Shown here one piece after another: positions 63,099-64,000 of a stretch of DNA of 64,000 nucleotides (position 1 is its first letter; the number at the start of each line of letters is the position of its first letter). The DNA lies in NCBI GenBank assembly GCA_013036995.1, contig JAAOXG010000010.1, forward strand, positions 90,679-154,678, in the 5' to 3' direction. A program made the position numbers and the translations under genes. This DNA comes from Lacrimispora defluvii (GTDB taxonomy: Bacteria; Bacillota; Clostridia; Lachnospirales; Lachnospiraceae). The notes under the pieces were generated by a model. The model saw only the letters and a list, made by a program, of their open reading frames with translations. It was not told the DNA's origin and ran no database searches.

Positions 63099-63417
63099 TT
63101 ACAGATTTGTAAGCTGCTGAAAAACTTTATTTACGTCAGGCTGACCATACCACAAAGGATATTTGGATATGTGTTAGCTGCCCCGTGCCTGGCGGCTCTC
63201 ATAGACATTCGGTTAATATCATATCCGGTTAAAGTCGGAAGATTTTTTCTGACGATTCCCCATTCCAAAACCATGGCTGCAGCACCGGCAGCATGTGCAG
63301 CAGCAGTACAAGTTCCCCGTTGCCCTGCCATATGAATTCCCTGAAACAGGATCCGGGGACATAATGGGTATATGAAGCAGAGAGCAGCGATTAGTTATTG
63401 TCCAGAATTTTATTCAA
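63099..63417 (-). pseudogene. Remnant of a third Csp-type subtilase copy
   Basis: The 5' end survives at 63417-63391: a TTG start behind AGGAGG, coding NKILDNN, then a stop codon. Traces of SLLHIP follow in another frame. Most of the gene is deleted. The 3' part resumes with RGTCTAAAHAAG and MVLEWGI and NTYPN, then a frameshift separates it from the original ending YGQPDVNK...QLTNL at 63099-63101. The catalytic Ser position is Cys here. Confidence 0.8.
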
Positions 63418-63518
63418 TAAAAGTCCTCCTGTTTTATACTGAGGGCATATATGATAAGTTTATGCAGCAGGAATTCTAATATGAAAGGAGGGGGAAGAAT
63501 GGAAAAATGTTACATCCT

Positions 63519-63590
63519 CTAAATATTGGCAAGTCAGCACCGGTGGCATGTGGGGCTGCAGCGCCTGTGCCGGTTAAGGTTCCAAATCAG
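63519..63590 (-). pseudogene. Remnant of a fourth Csp-type subtilase copy
   Basis: About 70 bases encode FGTLTGTGAAAPHATGA, the motif around the lost Ser, fused after a deletion and frame change to LANI and a stop (TAG at 63521-63519), equivalent to the LTNI ending of the intact copies. Gly again occupies the Ser position. Confidence 0.65.
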
Positions 63591-63859
63591 GTTAAAAGTA
63601 GCCTCCCTTAAAAAGTTAGGAGTATTTGTTCTATATTATGCTGAAAAAAGGTGAATATGAGAGAGCAGGTTATATGGTGGGGGAGTTTTTTGTTATGAAG
63701 AGAAATAATTTATCAAGGTTATTTTGATGCAGTCTGAGGATTCGATATTGATTGTTCCGTGCTGGTATATTAATATAACTCAAACTTCGCACATAGAAAT
63801 TAGCTATGCACCTTGAAAATTCAATACCTGGCAGTTATTCAGTTGTCAAAGTTCAGCTA
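63591..63859. other. Gene-free region at the right end
   Basis: No open frame of note and no clear RNA. It separates the decayed subtilase copies from the partial gene at the edge. The stretch at 63800-63857, just after the stop of that gene on the minus strand, has the look of a conserved non-coding flank, but I could not assign it. Confidence 0.4.
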
Positions 63860-64000
63860 TTATGCGGCTTGCAGTTGAGATTTTAATAAAGATGGAATTG
63901 CATTCATAAATGCATCCACCAACTCACCTATTTTTTCATCAGATAAATCTAGGTTATCTGCAAGCAATGTTTTGAACATTTGAAGCATCAGTTTAAAAGC
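63860..64000 (-). CDS. 3' end of an unidentified gene (partial)
   Basis: On the minus strand a frame is open from the window edge to TAA at 63862-63860, giving the last 46 residues of a protein: a helical, Leu-rich tail with KLMLQMFKTLLADNL, DEKIGELVDAFMNAIPSLL and a QLQAA ending. Codon use and composition look genuine. The family is not recognised; the start lies beyond the window. Confidence 0.5.
   Translation of the reverse strand, partial: AFKLMLQMFKTLLADNLDLSDEKIGELVDAFMNAIPSLLKSQLQAA

Noticed and set aside
63417..63590. CRISPR or tandem repeat array at the right end
   Set aside because: The repeated look comes from similarity to the two subtilase genes; no regular repeat-spacer pattern is present.

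Overview
The window looks like chromosome of a spore-forming, saccharolytic, anaerobic Firmicute, most likely Lachnospiraceae (Lacrimispora/Clostridium-like). This is inferred from gene content: spore photoproduct lyase, Csp-type subtilases, YesM/YesN systems, many glycoside hydrolases and sugar PTS/ABC importers, strong AGGAGG ribosome sites, and frequent TTG starts. No rRNA, tRNA, CRISPR array or intact insertion sequence was seen.

Layout. (1) 1-14169: a YesM/YesN two-component system, a five-gene PepT-type ABC importer, a GH2 beta-mannosidase and a GH3 beta-glucosidase, read as a beta-oligosaccharide uptake and hydrolysis locus. (2) 14385-19971: an AraC regulator, a CUT1 sugar ABC importer and a sucrose-phosphorylase-family enzyme. 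(3) 20033-22165: DJ-1 and PNPOx-like genes opposite a WYL regulator with a clear palindromic operator. (4) 22251-26391: a NirJ2/AhbD-like radical SAM enzyme translationally coupled to a FecBCD-type metal/tetrapyrrole importer, then a DUF4491 protein. (5) 26597-30899: a PRD regulator carrying its own IIA domain, ascorbate-type PTS IIB and IIC, and a lone TrpA-like TIM barrel. (6) 30957-36062: an AraC regulator opposite GH42 and GH43 enzymes. (7) 36098-39391: a TetR regulator, Lon protease and a DUF1858 protein; the same 18-bp operator lies before tetR and before lon. (8) 40027-43846: CdaR, a GntP permease and glycerate kinase. (9) 43904-45777: a chemoreceptor broken by a frameshift and the loss of its second membrane segment and HAMP. 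(10) 46107-48795: a split chromate-type transporter with an unknown partner gene and a divergent LysR. (11) Lgt and spore photoproduct lyase. (12) 50902-59349: an L-ascorbate (ula) regulon with repeated DeoR-type operators, a cytoplasmic beta-propeller protein of unknown role, and an intact chemoreceptor. (13) 59444-63590: a 47-residue membrane protein, then two tandem S8 subtilases of the Csp germination type whose catalytic Ser is Gly, followed by remnants of at least two more copies. (14) The right edge holds the 3' end of an unidentified minus-strand gene.

The unifying theme is inducible carbohydrate capture: each transporter is linked to its own regulator and to hydrolases, phosphorylases or sugar-phosphate enzymes. 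The points most worth following are the pseudoprotease array, the radical SAM/ABC porphyrin-type locus, the lone TrpA-like enzyme in a PTS operon, the beta-propeller in the ula operon, and the shared TetR operator on lon.
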